Origin: CAJXZP01 sp963974475
GTDB lineage: Bacteria > Bacteroidota > Bacteroidia > Flavobacteriales_G > Salibacteraceae
Direction: 5' to 3'
DNA length: 64,000 bases
Assembly (NCBI GenBank): GCA_963974475.1
Contig: CAXBCR010000016.1
Span: forward strand, 1 to 64,000
Below the pieces are notes generated by a model that was not told where the DNA came from, searched no databases, and worked only from the letters and a program-made list of their open reading frames with translations. A program made the position numbers and the translations under genes. Every line of letters starts with the position of its first letter. Positions within the stretch are counted from its first letter, which is position 1. Below are positions 7,963 to 15,469 of this stretch, piece by piece.

Positions 7963-8649
7963 TTACTTACCAAATCCGTAATTCACACCAATTAGTAAGT
8001 TGGTAGTATTCAGCTTATTCGTGCCACCCGTGTATGATGCGGATTTACTTACATTGTAAAGTCCGAGGTTGTTTCGTATTTCCAATGAAATGGTAATCGC
8101 ATTGCTTATGGCATATTGAGTTCCTAATCCACCCGAAATTCCGAAGTCGGAACTTTGAATATATTCGGAAATATCACCCTGGTCTATATTCGGATTGGAG
8201 TCGCCTACTAATTTTGAGGTAGCGTTGGTCAATAAGCCCAAGTAGCCACCAAAATTGGCGAAAAACCGAAAGTCATTTACACCCATGGTATAGCGTACTT
8301 GGAGTGGAATATTGATGTAATTATAGTTTACTTTTATTTTAAAAGGACCGATAGGATTTCCAAATTCATCAGTTAAATAACTCGCATAATCCTTCATTTG
8401 GTTTCCTTTTCTTTCATACCCAATTCCAGAAACAAGCGCTATGTGATTCGTGAAATTATATTGAAATGTACTACTCACAGAAAAGGCTAAGGAAGAGGCG
8501 AAAAAAAAATTCCCAAAATAAGAGTCATAGCCATAAATTTGGCTGCTACTAGGTCCACCGTCTACACCCACTTGAAATTTGTTTTCTTGGCCTAGCGCTG
8601 TAGAAATAATAAGTAAAATAATTAGTGATGTGGAAATTAGAGTTTTCAT
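7963..8649 (-). CDS. Outer-membrane beta-barrel protein (OMP_b-brl_2 type)
   Basis: 228 aa with a signal peptide (residues 1-20, cleavage after STALG). The mature part alternates short amphipathic strands and turns, has a typical GIGYERKGNQ strand and IPLQVRYTMG block as in the PorT/OMP_b-brl_2 family, and ends in a strand LLIGVNYGFGK. An eight-stranded outer-membrane barrel of unknown role. It is transcribed alone, toward the 195-bp array; its stop is a few bases from the last repeat unit, which may act as its 3' region. Confidence 0.8.
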   Translation of the reverse strand: MKTLISTSLIILLIISTALGQENKFQVGVDGGPSSSQIYGYDSYFGNFFFASSLAFSVSSTFQYNFTNHIALVSGIGYERKGNQMKDYASYLTDEFGNPIGPFKIKVNYNYINIPLQVRYTMGVNDFRFFANFGGYLGLLTNATSKLVGDSNPNIDQGDISEYIQSSDFGISGGLGTQYAISNAITISLEIRNNLGLYNVSKSASYTGGTNKLNTTNLLIGVNYGFGK

Positions 8650-9009
8650 GTTTTTTTAAATTTTAGTTATTAAAGGTATTTACGGGTTCAAAAATAGCGG
8701 TTTTTTAAGGTTTTAGCAAGTCGGTATAAAAGTAAATCGAGCGGGGTGTAATTGGTGGGTTTGATTAGTTAGGGCTTGATATGGAGTGAAGAGGACGAGC
8801 GTTCTTAAGACTTTTTGAATGTTCATTTACCTTCCTCTTCTTCAAAGTAGTGCCCCACCCTCACCACACACTAATGTCAGTTAGGCTATTGATTTATATC
8901 ACCTTATAAAACTAGGATAATATTGAAATTCGTTGAGAAATTTGAGGTACTGAAGGCTGAGTCTTTTTAATAACCTCAGAATTAATGATTTTACAAAACT
9001 TTAGATACC
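8650..9009. other. Divergent intergenic region
   Basis: 360 bases between the barrel gene and the lyase gene. It must hold both promoters, but I cannot place a clear TTG/TAnnTTTG pair. A weak hairpin TGAGGT (8943) with ACCTCA (8973) lies in the lyase leader. No small gene is supported. Confidence 0.5.
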
Positions 9010-10398
9010 ATGGGAAATACTCCAAAAAAACGGTCATGGGCTGAACCATATAAAATAAAAATGGTTGAACCTGTATTCATGAGCACGCTCGAAGAACGCC
9101 AAAAAGCGTTGGTAGATGCCGGATACAACACATTCTTACTTAGATCAGAAAACGTTTACATCGATTTGCTAACTGATAGTGGTACTTCTGCTATGAGTGA
9201 TCGCCAATGGGCAGGTATGATGATGGGTGATGAAGCCTACGCAGGAAGTCGGAATTTTTATAATTTAGAAGCTGCTGTAAAAAAATATTACGGCTACAAA
9301 TATTTGATTCCAACCCACCAAGGTCGTGGCGCAGAGCACATGATTTCTCAGATTATGATTAAAGATGGTGACATTATTCCTGGAAATATGTATTTCACCA
9401 CCACTCGTTTACACCAAGAATTGGCTGGCGGTACTTTCATAGATATTATTATTGATGAAGCACATGATTCTGCCAATGAGTTCCCGTTTAAAGGAAACGT
9501 GAATTTAGAAAAAATGCAAGCCATTATTGACGAACACGGAGCTGAAAAGATTCCGTACGTAGCTATTGCTACTACTGTAAATATGGCCGGTGGTCAACCT
9601 ATTTCTATGGGTAACTTAAAAGCGTTGAGAGCACTTTTAAGTAAATACAATATTCCAATTGTGCATGATATGACGCGTGTAGCAGAAAATGCATACTATA
9701 TTCAAAAGAAAGAGGAAGGATACGCTAATAAATCAGTAGCTGAAATTGTACATGAAATTTGTGATTTGACCGATGCGGCTACTATGAGTGCTAAAAAAGA
9801 TGCGTTGGTAAATATTGGTGGTTTTATGGCTACGAATGATGCGCATGTATATGAAGAAGCTCGAAACATGGTAGTTGTTTATGAAGGTTTGCATACCTAT
9901 GGAGGTATGGCTGGACGTGATATGGAAGCCATGTCTATTGGTATTTCCGAATCGGTTGATGACAACCATATTCGCGCTAGAGTAGGGCAAGTAGAATATT
10001 TGGGAGAGCGATTGAAAAAATCTGGAATTCCAATTGTACTCCCTGTGGGAACGCATGGTGTTTTCTTGGATGCGAAAAGATTCTTACCGCATTTAACACA
10101 AGATCAATTTCCAGCACAAACTTTAGCAGCCGAAATTTATTTGGATTCGGGTGTGCGGACTATGGAACGTGGAGTGGTTTCTGCCGGTAGAAATAAAAAA
10201 ACGGGAGAACACAATTATCCAGCATTAGAATTGGTTCGATTAACTATTCCACGAAGGGTTTATACCCAAGCACACATGGATGTAATTGCCGAATCTATTG
10301 AAGAAGTTTTCGAAAACAGAGAAAATATCAAAGGATTGAAAATGACGTATGAACCAAAATATTTAAGGTTCTTTCAAGCTACGTTTGAAAAATTATAG
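9010..10398 (+). CDS. tpl: Tyrosine phenol-lyase (beta-tyrosinase)
   Basis: 462 aa PLP enzyme of the tryptophanase/tyrosine phenol-lyase family, which splits tyrosine to phenol, pyruvate and ammonia. Several blocks match tyrosine phenol-lyase rather than tryptophanase: LLTDSGTSAMSDRQWAGMMM, NMYFTTTR, and VRTMERG. Compared with the Citrobacter freundii enzyme as I remember it, there is a constant offset of 6: PLP lysine K257 becomes K263 (in MSAKKD), the phenol-specificity residue R381 becomes R387 (MERG; tryptophanases have a hydrophobic residue here), and F448 becomes F454. D220 and R223 are expected PLP contacts. A single gene with its own terminator. Annotation pipelines may call it tryptophanase. 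Confidence 0.87.
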   Translation: MGNTPKKRSWAEPYKIKMVEPVFMSTLEERQKALVDAGYNTFLLRSENVYIDLLTDSGTSAMSDRQWAGMMMGDEAYAGSRNFYNLEAAVKKYYGYKYLIPTHQGRGAEHMISQIMIKDGDIIPGNMYFTTTRLHQELAGGTFIDIIIDEAHDSANEFPFKGNVNLEKMQAIIDEHGAEKIPYVAIATTVNMAGGQPISMGNLKALRALLSKYNIPIVHDMTRVAENAYYIQKKEEGYANKSVAEIVHEICDLTDAATMSAKKDALVNIGGFMATNDAHVYEEARNMVVVYEGLHTYGGMAGRDMEAMSIGISESVDDNHIRARVGQVEYLGERLKKSGIPIVLPVGTHGVFLDAKRFLPHLTQDQFPAQTLAAEIYLDSGVRTMERGVVSAGRNKKTGEHNYPALELVRLTIPRRVYTQAHMDVIAESIEEVFENRENIKGLKMTYEPKYLRFFQATFEKL

Positions 10399-10462
10399 TT
10401 AAACCTAAAAAGTGATTTGCATCGGGGTTTGCATTCACTTAAATCATGTTAGGGGTAAAAAG

Positions 10463-10496
10463 AAGTCGGTTTGGAGTAATCTAAATCGGCTTTTTT
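10463..10496 (+). terminator. Terminator downstream of the lyase gene
   Basis: Stem AAGTCGGTTT (10463-10472) pairs with AAATCGGCTT (10483-10492) through two G-U pairs, followed by a T-run. A second hairpin lies just before it (10409-10440, arms AAGTGA/TCACTT). Confidence 0.65.
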
Positions 10497-10512
10497 GTTG
10501 GGGTGGAAAGTA

Positions 10513-10599
10513 ATGGAGTTTAAACCACCGGTGATGGGAATAATGTATTTAACGCTCATTGGGTTTAATCTGTACCTGAATAGAGGAAAAGAAAAATAA
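10513..10599 (+). CDS. Possible small hydrophobic peptide ORF
   Basis: An ATG-to-TAA frame of 28 codons beginning MEFKPPVMGI, with a hydrophobic middle (GIMYLTLIGFNLYLN) and a basic C-terminus (RGKEK), the pattern of a one-pass membrane microprotein. It lies in the otherwise empty 319 bases between the lyase and CpeT-like genes, after the lyase terminator. No homologue is known to me and it may be chance. Confidence 0.2.
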   Translation: MEFKPPVMGIMYLTLIGFNLYLNRGKEK

Positions 10600-10717
10600 A
10601 AGTAGCGCATGGGCGGAAGGGTTGATAAAAATACCCGTCTCGGTTAAGAAAATTTAAGTTTAAAATGTACTTAATAATTACCTTGCGGCCATTCATAGTA
10701 ACTAAAAAAAGAATAGA

Positions 10718-11332
10718 ATGAAATACTTGTTTTCAGTCGTTTTATTGGCGACACTCATTAGTGCAACCACTTTCAAAAATAAGAACACCGCAACTTTGGC
10801 CGATTTAGTGTCTTTCATGGAAGGAAAATATTCTAGTCAAAAGCAAGCGGAAGCAGATACCAATTACATGCACATTACGCTAGATATGGTTCAAATTTGG
10901 GAAGACAATAAAGACGGAGCTTGGTTGTATGTAGAGCAAACCGCAGCTTGGACACCCGGGAAACCTTATCGTCAACGGGTGTATCATTTAGAGCAACAAA
11001 GTGACTCTACTTTTTCAAGTACCATTTTGTCTTTACCGGATGCAAAAAGGTTTGTAGGTACACGAGAAAACAGGGATTTAATCAATACCTTGAATCCAGA
11101 TAGTTTGACCGTTTTACCGGGTTGTGCTTTACATGTAACTTTCAAAGATGGCGGATTTATTGGCGCTACCGGAGTAGGTGAATGTTTGAATAGTTGGGGT
11201 GATGCCGTGTACGCAACCAGCGAGGTGGCTATTTATGCCGATTCATTATACAGTTGGGACCGTGGGTATGATTCTACCAATACCCAAGTTTGGGGTGCTG
11301 AAAATGGGGGCTACCAATTTTTAAAAGAATAG
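10718..11332 (+). CDS. CpeT/CpcT family protein
   Basis: 204 aa with an N-terminal signal (about residues 1-17). Residues about 28-203 match the CpeT/CpcT (DUF1001) fold: a start like LVSFMEGKYSSQKQA, the W(L/F)YVEQ strand, RQRVYHLE, the GCALHVTFKDGGFIGAT block with a conserved cysteine, and WDRGYD near the end. In cyanobacteria these proteins attach bilin chromophores to phycobiliproteins; Bacteroidota homologues lack that pathway and their ligand is unknown. Here the predicted secretion signal also argues against a bilin-lyase role. It stands 33 bases before the HipA-like kinase gene and may share a transcript with it. Confidence 0.78.
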   Translation: MKYLFSVVLLATLISATTFKNKNTATLADLVSFMEGKYSSQKQAEADTNYMHITLDMVQIWEDNKDGAWLYVEQTAAWTPGKPYRQRVYHLEQQSDSTFSSTILSLPDAKRFVGTRENRDLINTLNPDSLTVLPGCALHVTFKDGGFIGATGVGECLNSWGDAVYATSEVAIYADSLYSWDRGYDSTNTQVWGAENGGYQFLKE

Positions 11333-11365
11333 TTTTTCCCGTACAAGGTAGAAAGGAAAAAGAGA

Positions 11366-12145
11366 ATGAGCAAAATTGAAATCAGAACAGTTGACGTAGT
11401 GCAATACATTACTCCGTTGCGCGAAGGTGGGTCGTTGCCCGCCATTGTAAAAGGGAGTGACGATTACCTCTATGTGTTGAAATTTAGAGGTGCGGGCCAA
11501 GGTAAAAAAGCGCTGATATCTGATTTAATGGGTGCGGAATTGGCACGTGCTATCGGACTTAAAGTTCCGGAGATTGTTTTCATGAATTTGGTGGACACGT
11601 TTAGTAAAACGGAGCCAGATGAAGAAATTCAAGATTTATTGAAATTTAGTGAAGGCCTGAACTTAGGCTTACATTTTTTGTCGGGTGCAATTACGTATGA
11701 CCCGTTGGTTTCTGAAGCGAATGAGCTAGAGGCTTCTTTGGTGGTTTTGCTGGATAGCATTATCAGTAATATTGACCGTACCGTAAAAAATACCAACTTA
11801 CTCAATTGGAAAAATGATTTATGGTTGATTGACCATGGCGCGAGTTTTTACTTTCACCATGACTGGGAACGTTGGAAAAGTCACTTAACGCGAACCTTTC
11901 CGTTAGTAAAAAACCATGTATTGTTAGAGCGCGCCAATAAAATGCAAGAAGCTATTGCGCAAATAAAGGCGCGTCTTACAGATGAAAAAGTGGCTGAGAT
12001 AATTGCACTTATCCCCGAAGATTGGCTGCAAGATGAAAAAGAAGTTATGTCGCCTACAGAAATGCGGGCTGCGTATGTTGAATTTTTACACTCCCGTTTA
12101 AGCAAAGTGGAGGAGTTAGCAAAAGAAGCCACCGATGCCAGATAG
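11366..12145 (+). CDS. HipA-like kinase (HipA_2 family)
   Basis: 259 aa protein of the HipA_2 type, a small HipA-fold kinase lacking the N-terminal HipA subdomain. Visible parts: the strand YVLKF with K39 as candidate ATP-binding lysine, a helix GAELARAIGL (56-65), the catalytic loop SNIDRTVKNTNLL (134-146) with D137 and N142, and LIDHGASFYF (154-163) with metal-binding D156. HipA itself phosphorylates glutamyl-tRNA synthetase; the target of this shorter group is not established. The C-terminal third is helical. It overlaps the DUF3037 gene by 11 bases, a fixed pairing that suggests a joint function, possibly toxin-antitoxin-like. No DNA-binding HipB partner is present. Confidence 0.78.
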   Translation: MSKIEIRTVDVVQYITPLREGGSLPAIVKGSDDYLYVLKFRGAGQGKKALISDLMGAELARAIGLKVPEIVFMNLVDTFSKTEPDEEIQDLLKFSEGLNLGLHFLSGAITYDPLVSEANELEASLVVLLDSIISNIDRTVKNTNLLNWKNDLWLIDHGASFYFHHDWERWKSHLTRTFPLVKNHVLLERANKMQEAIAQIKARLTDEKVAEIIALIPEDWLQDEKEVMSPTEMRAAYVEFLHSRLSKVEELAKEATDAR

Positions 12146-12518
12146 AGTTACATTTGAATATGCCATTATCCGTGTGGTACCACGCGTTGAACGAGAAGAA
12201 TTCTTTAACGTAGGGGTGATTCTGTTTTCTAAACGAAAACGATTCTTAGGTGTGAAATACGACATTAACGAAACCAAATTGAACGCATTTTGCTCGGAGT
12301 TGGACTTAGATACCTTAAATCAGTATTTAAGCTCCTGGGACATGATTTGCAAAGGCAACCCAAAAGGAGGTGCTATTGCAGCGTTTGAATTATCCGACCG
12401 TTTTAGGTGGCTTGCGGCAACGCGTAGCACGGTTATTCAAAGCTCTAAAACGCATCCGGGTTTGTGTACCGACCCACAAAAGGAACTGGATTGTATTTTT
12501 GAGAAGTATGTGCTTTAG
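12135..12518 (+). CDS. DUF3037 protein paired with HipA-like kinase
   Basis: 127 aa, matching DUF3037: it opens with FEYAIIRVVPRVEREEFFNVGVILF, followed by a helical segment and the late GLCTDPQKELDCIFEKYV block. No enzymatic motif is recognised. The start codon lies inside the end of the kinase gene (11-base overlap), so the pair is translationally coupled. DUF3037 genes commonly sit next to HipA_2 kinases, so it could be a partner, regulator or substrate; the sequence alone does not decide. Confidence 0.78.
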   Translation: MPDRVTFEYAIIRVVPRVEREEFFNVGVILFSKRKRFLGVKYDINETKLNAFCSELDLDTLNQYLSSWDMICKGNPKGGAIAAFELSDRFRWLAATRSTVIQSSKTHPGLCTDPQKELDCIFEKYVL

Positions 12519-12617
12519 GCCGTTGATTGTCAATTAAAATCACCCGATTATTTATAGGTGCAAACGCCCAAAAAATTATTTTGAAATTAAAATGTAACCG
12601 TTACTTTGTGTTCAGGT

Positions 12618-13688
12618 TTAGTCCTTTTTTCTTTTCCAAGCAAGTGTGTTTACCATCCAGTTAGGAAGGTGTTTCTCTGGTTTGTTGGTATCTAATTTAA
12701 TATGCCAATTTAATTTCTGAATAATAGGAATACGATGTGTTTCCACAAATTCAATAAGTGTCCCGTCTGGGTCTGCGATGTATGCAAACCTTCCAGCGGC
12801 AACTCCCATATCGAAACTATCGGCACTATCCACCGTAAAATGGACTCCCCTAGATTCACATTCTGCTTTCAACAAGTCCATTCCTCGGGTATCAAAACAA
12901 AGATGAATGAAACCCAAATCGCCCCAAATTCTATCTTTAAAAATAGGGTTGGGTGTACGGTCAAGAACTTGGATGAGTTCTATCTCGCTATTGCCCAATA
13001 GCTTGCCGAATGCGCCAAGTCTGGGTTGGCTATTTCTAAGCAACACTCTTCTCACCGTTGAGCCACCCCCCGGAAGTGCGCTTAAATCATCAAAAACACC
13101 TGTTTCATCATAGACTACTTGATCAAGGCCAATAATATCTTGATAATACAATAAAGAATTTTCAATATCACTTACACCAATGGTTACTCCAGCCGTTCCA
13201 CCGGTTAAATATTTTTCTTTTTTATACCAGTTGTTGGTAGTAATAATTTGGAAAATATTACCAAATGGGTCTTTGAGATAAAAGGTTTCATTCCCTGTTG
13301 GGTCGGTCAATATATCACTTAGCACTTCCACTTTATTAGCGATGCATTCTTGGTAAAATGCGTTCACATCCCTGCATTTTTGCTTACATACATAGATACC
13401 TAAATCGCCCAATTGCAATTCAAATTTGGGAGGCTCAGGAGTGTATTTGGTTTGTTGCCAAATTTCATATCCGCCTCCGCCTTGCATATTTAGAGCAAGA
13501 ACAGCCACTCTTGGTATAGGTTTGTTATTGGTGTGAGGTAGCATCAATTTAGCCACTTCTTCTTCCTCAAATACCTCAATATCCATGTGGAAATGCTTAC
13601 GATACCAATCCCAAGCTCTATGAACATTTCTGACTCCAATACCAATTTGTTGGATTCCGCTAATTACTTTTTTCTCCTTCATGAGCAA
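12618..13688 (-). CDS. VOC family protein with two glyoxalase-type domains
   Basis: 356 aa with two vicinal-oxygen-chelate modules, about residues 8-150 and 165-320. Module 1 has QQIGIGVRNVHRAWDWY and ends YLKDPFGNIFQI; module 2 has GVTIGVSDIENSLLYYQDIIGL, FIHLCFDTRG and AYIADPDGTLIEFVE, giving candidate metal ligands (H, E) in the second half. It could be a ring-cleaving dioxygenase-like or lyase-like enzyme; the substrate is unknown. The SDR gene ends 1 base upstream on the same strand, so both probably act in one pathway on a small carbonyl compound. Confidence 0.8.
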   Translation of the reverse strand: MLMKEKKVISGIQQIGIGVRNVHRAWDWYRKHFHMDIEVFEEEEVAKLMLPHTNNKPIPRVAVLALNMQGGGGYEIWQQTKYTPEPPKFELQLGDLGIYVCKQKCRDVNAFYQECIANKVEVLSDILTDPTGNETFYLKDPFGNIFQIITTNNWYKKEKYLTGGTAGVTIGVSDIENSLLYYQDIIGLDQVVYDETGVFDDLSALPGGGSTVRRVLLRNSQPRLGAFGKLLGNSEIELIQVLDRTPNPIFKDRIWGDLGFIHLCFDTRGMDLLKAECESRGVHFTVDSADSFDMGVAAGRFAYIADPDGTLIEFVETHRIPIIQKLNWHIKLDTNKPEKHLPNWMVNTLAWKRKKD

Positions 13689-14498
13689 TTAATTGGGTTT
13701 AACCCTCGCTGCTAAATAATAATAAATGGATGGTAAGTACCTCTTGAAATAAACCATCAAGATTTCCTCATTTCCCACATAAATTTCTTTTTTCTTTTTT
13801 TTGGTAGCCTTTAGAATTTGTTTCACACATTTTTCTACAGCCATTCCATTTTTCTGACCCTCATCCATTTTGCCCGTAGCCTTGCCATCTTTTCCTAATG
13901 CGTTTTTAGAAATATCGGTTTGAATTCTACCCGGGCATACAATGGTTACATGAATATTGTATGCTACCAATTCCGCACGTAGCGAGTCAAAATAACCGTG
14001 AAGGGCATGTTTAGATGCCGAATAAGATGATCGTAAAGGAAATCCAAATACACCTGCAATGCTACTCGTTACTACAAAGTGTCCTGATTTTTGCTCCATA
14101 AACCTAGGGAGCAAAAGTTTGGTTATTGACATAGCACCGAAATAGTTAATCTCCATTAATTTTCGGTCCACCTCAATCGAGGTTTCGTATGTCATCGAAC
14201 GGCTACTTACTCCGCCATTATGAAAAACGATGTCTAATTTGGGGTGCTTTGCTAACACATGGCTTACCGCAGATTGAATACTTTCTGGATTGCCTAAATC
14301 GAGTGGTAAAACATCTGTATTGGCTCCTTTTTCTTGACACAATTGGGCCACTTTGTTCAATGATTCTTCATTCCTTGAGGATAAAATAATGGTGGTGTTT
14401 TCGCTCGCTAATTGAATAGCCTGTTCTTTACCAATTCCTGCGGAAGCACCTGTTATCCAGACTGTTTTATGTGAAAATGAATGTGAACTCTTTGCCAT
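13689..14498 (-). CDS. Short-chain dehydrogenase/reductase (DHRS7-like)
   Basis: 269 aa classical SDR: cofactor motif TGASAGIG at 16-23, NG-rich strand FHNGGVSSRS near 90-99, catalytic serine in VTSSIAGVFG near 143, and YSASK near 158-162. The C-terminus contains a KKKKKE stretch and a hydrophobic tail typical of membrane-associated DHRS7-like SDRs. It reduces or oxidises an unknown substrate with NAD(P)H. Upstream partner of the VOC gene in a two-gene operon (1-base gap). Confidence 0.87.
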   Translation of the reverse strand: MAKSSHSFSHKTVWITGASAGIGKEQAIQLASENTTIILSSRNEESLNKVAQLCQEKGANTDVLPLDLGNPESIQSAVSHVLAKHPKLDIVFHNGGVSSRSMTYETSIEVDRKLMEINYFGAMSITKLLLPRFMEQKSGHFVVTSSIAGVFGFPLRSSYSASKHALHGYFDSLRAELVAYNIHVTIVCPGRIQTDISKNALGKDGKATGKMDEGQKNGMAVEKCVKQILKATKKKKKEIYVGNEEILMVYFKRYLPSIYYYLAARVKPN

Positions 14499-15017
14499 AT
14501 TTGTGTGTCAAAAAATGAATTCTAAAAAATGAATTCGATATTTTTTAGAACTAGCGAAAGTAACAAATATGGACTTCCTATTTGCATTTAGTTGGAGTAA
14601 ATAAGCACGGAGCTTGGTCATGGCAGTATGCAGGTAGACCGTGGTTTTGAATGCTTGAGCAAAACTTCTTCCAAATTTTGGGTGATTTTCACTTTTATTT
14701 GAATGGACTCTTATTCGTGTTTTTAAATTGTATTTATCGCGGTGGTAACTGCGTGTAATCAGGAGTATTTAGCGATTAAATCACTTCTGTAAGACGCTTG
14801 GCGGAGGAAAAGGGGCCTTGCAATTATACCTAAGAATAGCTTCTAACCGGAAACGAACCGATTAGGAATGAATCTTTAAAAATAGGTGTGGGTTAAAAAG
14901 AAAATTTTAAAAGTCTTGAGCCCGTGAATTTAGTGAATACACATGAAAAATAATTGAATTGTATTGGTGTCAATTCACAACAAAAAAGGATTTTAGAAAA
15001 AAAACTAATAACCCTAT

Positions 15018-15032
15018 TTAAAATCATTCTAA
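15018..15032. promoter_or_regulatory. Fur-family-like operator, upstream copy
   Basis: TTAAAATCATTCTAA, one mismatch from the perfect 7-1-7 dyad at 15088-15102; the two centres are 70 bases apart. It lies about 20 bases upstream of the -33 element. Confidence 0.5.
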
Positions 15033-15050
15033 TTAGTGACATTATTCACA

Positions 15051-15080
15051 TTGTACAATCCCTAAAAATAGGTATTTTTG
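15051..15080 (+). promoter_or_regulatory. Promoter of the suf operon
   Basis: TTG at 15051-15053 and TATTTTTG at 15073-15080 with 19 bases between, an excellent match to the Bacteroidota consensus TTG / TAnnTTTG. Transcription should start near 15085, about 40 bases before sufA. Confidence 0.75.
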
Positions 15081-15087
15081 CGCTTAA

Positions 15088-15102
15088 TTAGAATCATTCT
15101 AA
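15088..15102. promoter_or_regulatory. Fur-family-like operator, start-site copy
   Basis: TTAGAATCATTCTAA is a perfect inverted repeat of 7 bases around one central base, the geometry bound by Fur, PerR and Irr dimers. It overlaps the predicted transcription start, where a bound repressor would block initiation of the iron-sulfur operon when iron is sufficient. The regulator gene is not in the window. Confidence 0.65.
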
Positions 15103-15126
15103 ATAAAGAATCAAATATACCAATTT

Positions 15127-15453
15127 ATGATACAAGTAACAGATGCAGCGCGGAATGAAGCCACGCGATTATTGGGGCAAAGTGATTTGGGCGAAAACGC
15201 GTTCATTCGGGTTGGCGTAGAAGGTGGCGGATGCTCCGGATTAAAATACAACTTGGATTTCGATAACAAATTGGGAGAAGAGGATAAGAAATTTGAAGAT
15301 AACGGGGTAACTGTAGTAGTGGATAAAAAAAGCTTTTTGTACCTAATTGGTACGCAGCTTGATTTTTCTGGGGGATTGAATGGAAAAGGTTTCCAATTTA
15401 TAAACCCAAATGCATCCCGCACTTGCGGATGTGGCGAAAGTTTTGCCGTATAA
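15127..15453 (+). CDS. sufA: A-type iron-sulfur carrier SufA/IscA
   Basis: 108 aa, normal length for the HesB/IscA family. The three cluster-binding cysteines are present: C37 in GGGCSGLKY and the C-terminal pair in SRTCGCGESF. It accepts Fe-S clusters from SufBCD and delivers them to target proteins. First gene of the suf operon, 16 bases before sufB and preceded by a strong promoter. SufA, IscA and ErpA are hard to separate by sequence; operon position favours SufA. Confidence 0.92.
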   Translation: MIQVTDAARNEATRLLGQSDLGENAFIRVGVEGGGCSGLKYNLDFDNKLGEEDKKFEDNGVTVVVDKKSFLYLIGTQLDFSGGLNGKGFQFINPNASRTCGCGESFAV

Positions 15454-15469
15454 AAAATAAGCACAGAAA

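Larger units (their letters stand above)
14499..15126. other. Intergenic region upstream of the suf operon
   Basis: 628 bases between the divergent SDR and sufA genes. The last 110 bases contain the suf promoter and two Fur-family-like operator copies (listed separately). The remaining 500 bases show no credible gene or RNA. Confidence 0.6.

Noticed and set aside
9010..10398. Tryptophanase (tnaA)
   Set aside because: Arg at position 387 (MERG) and Phe 454 match tyrosine phenol-lyase; tryptophanases have a hydrophobic residue at the former site.
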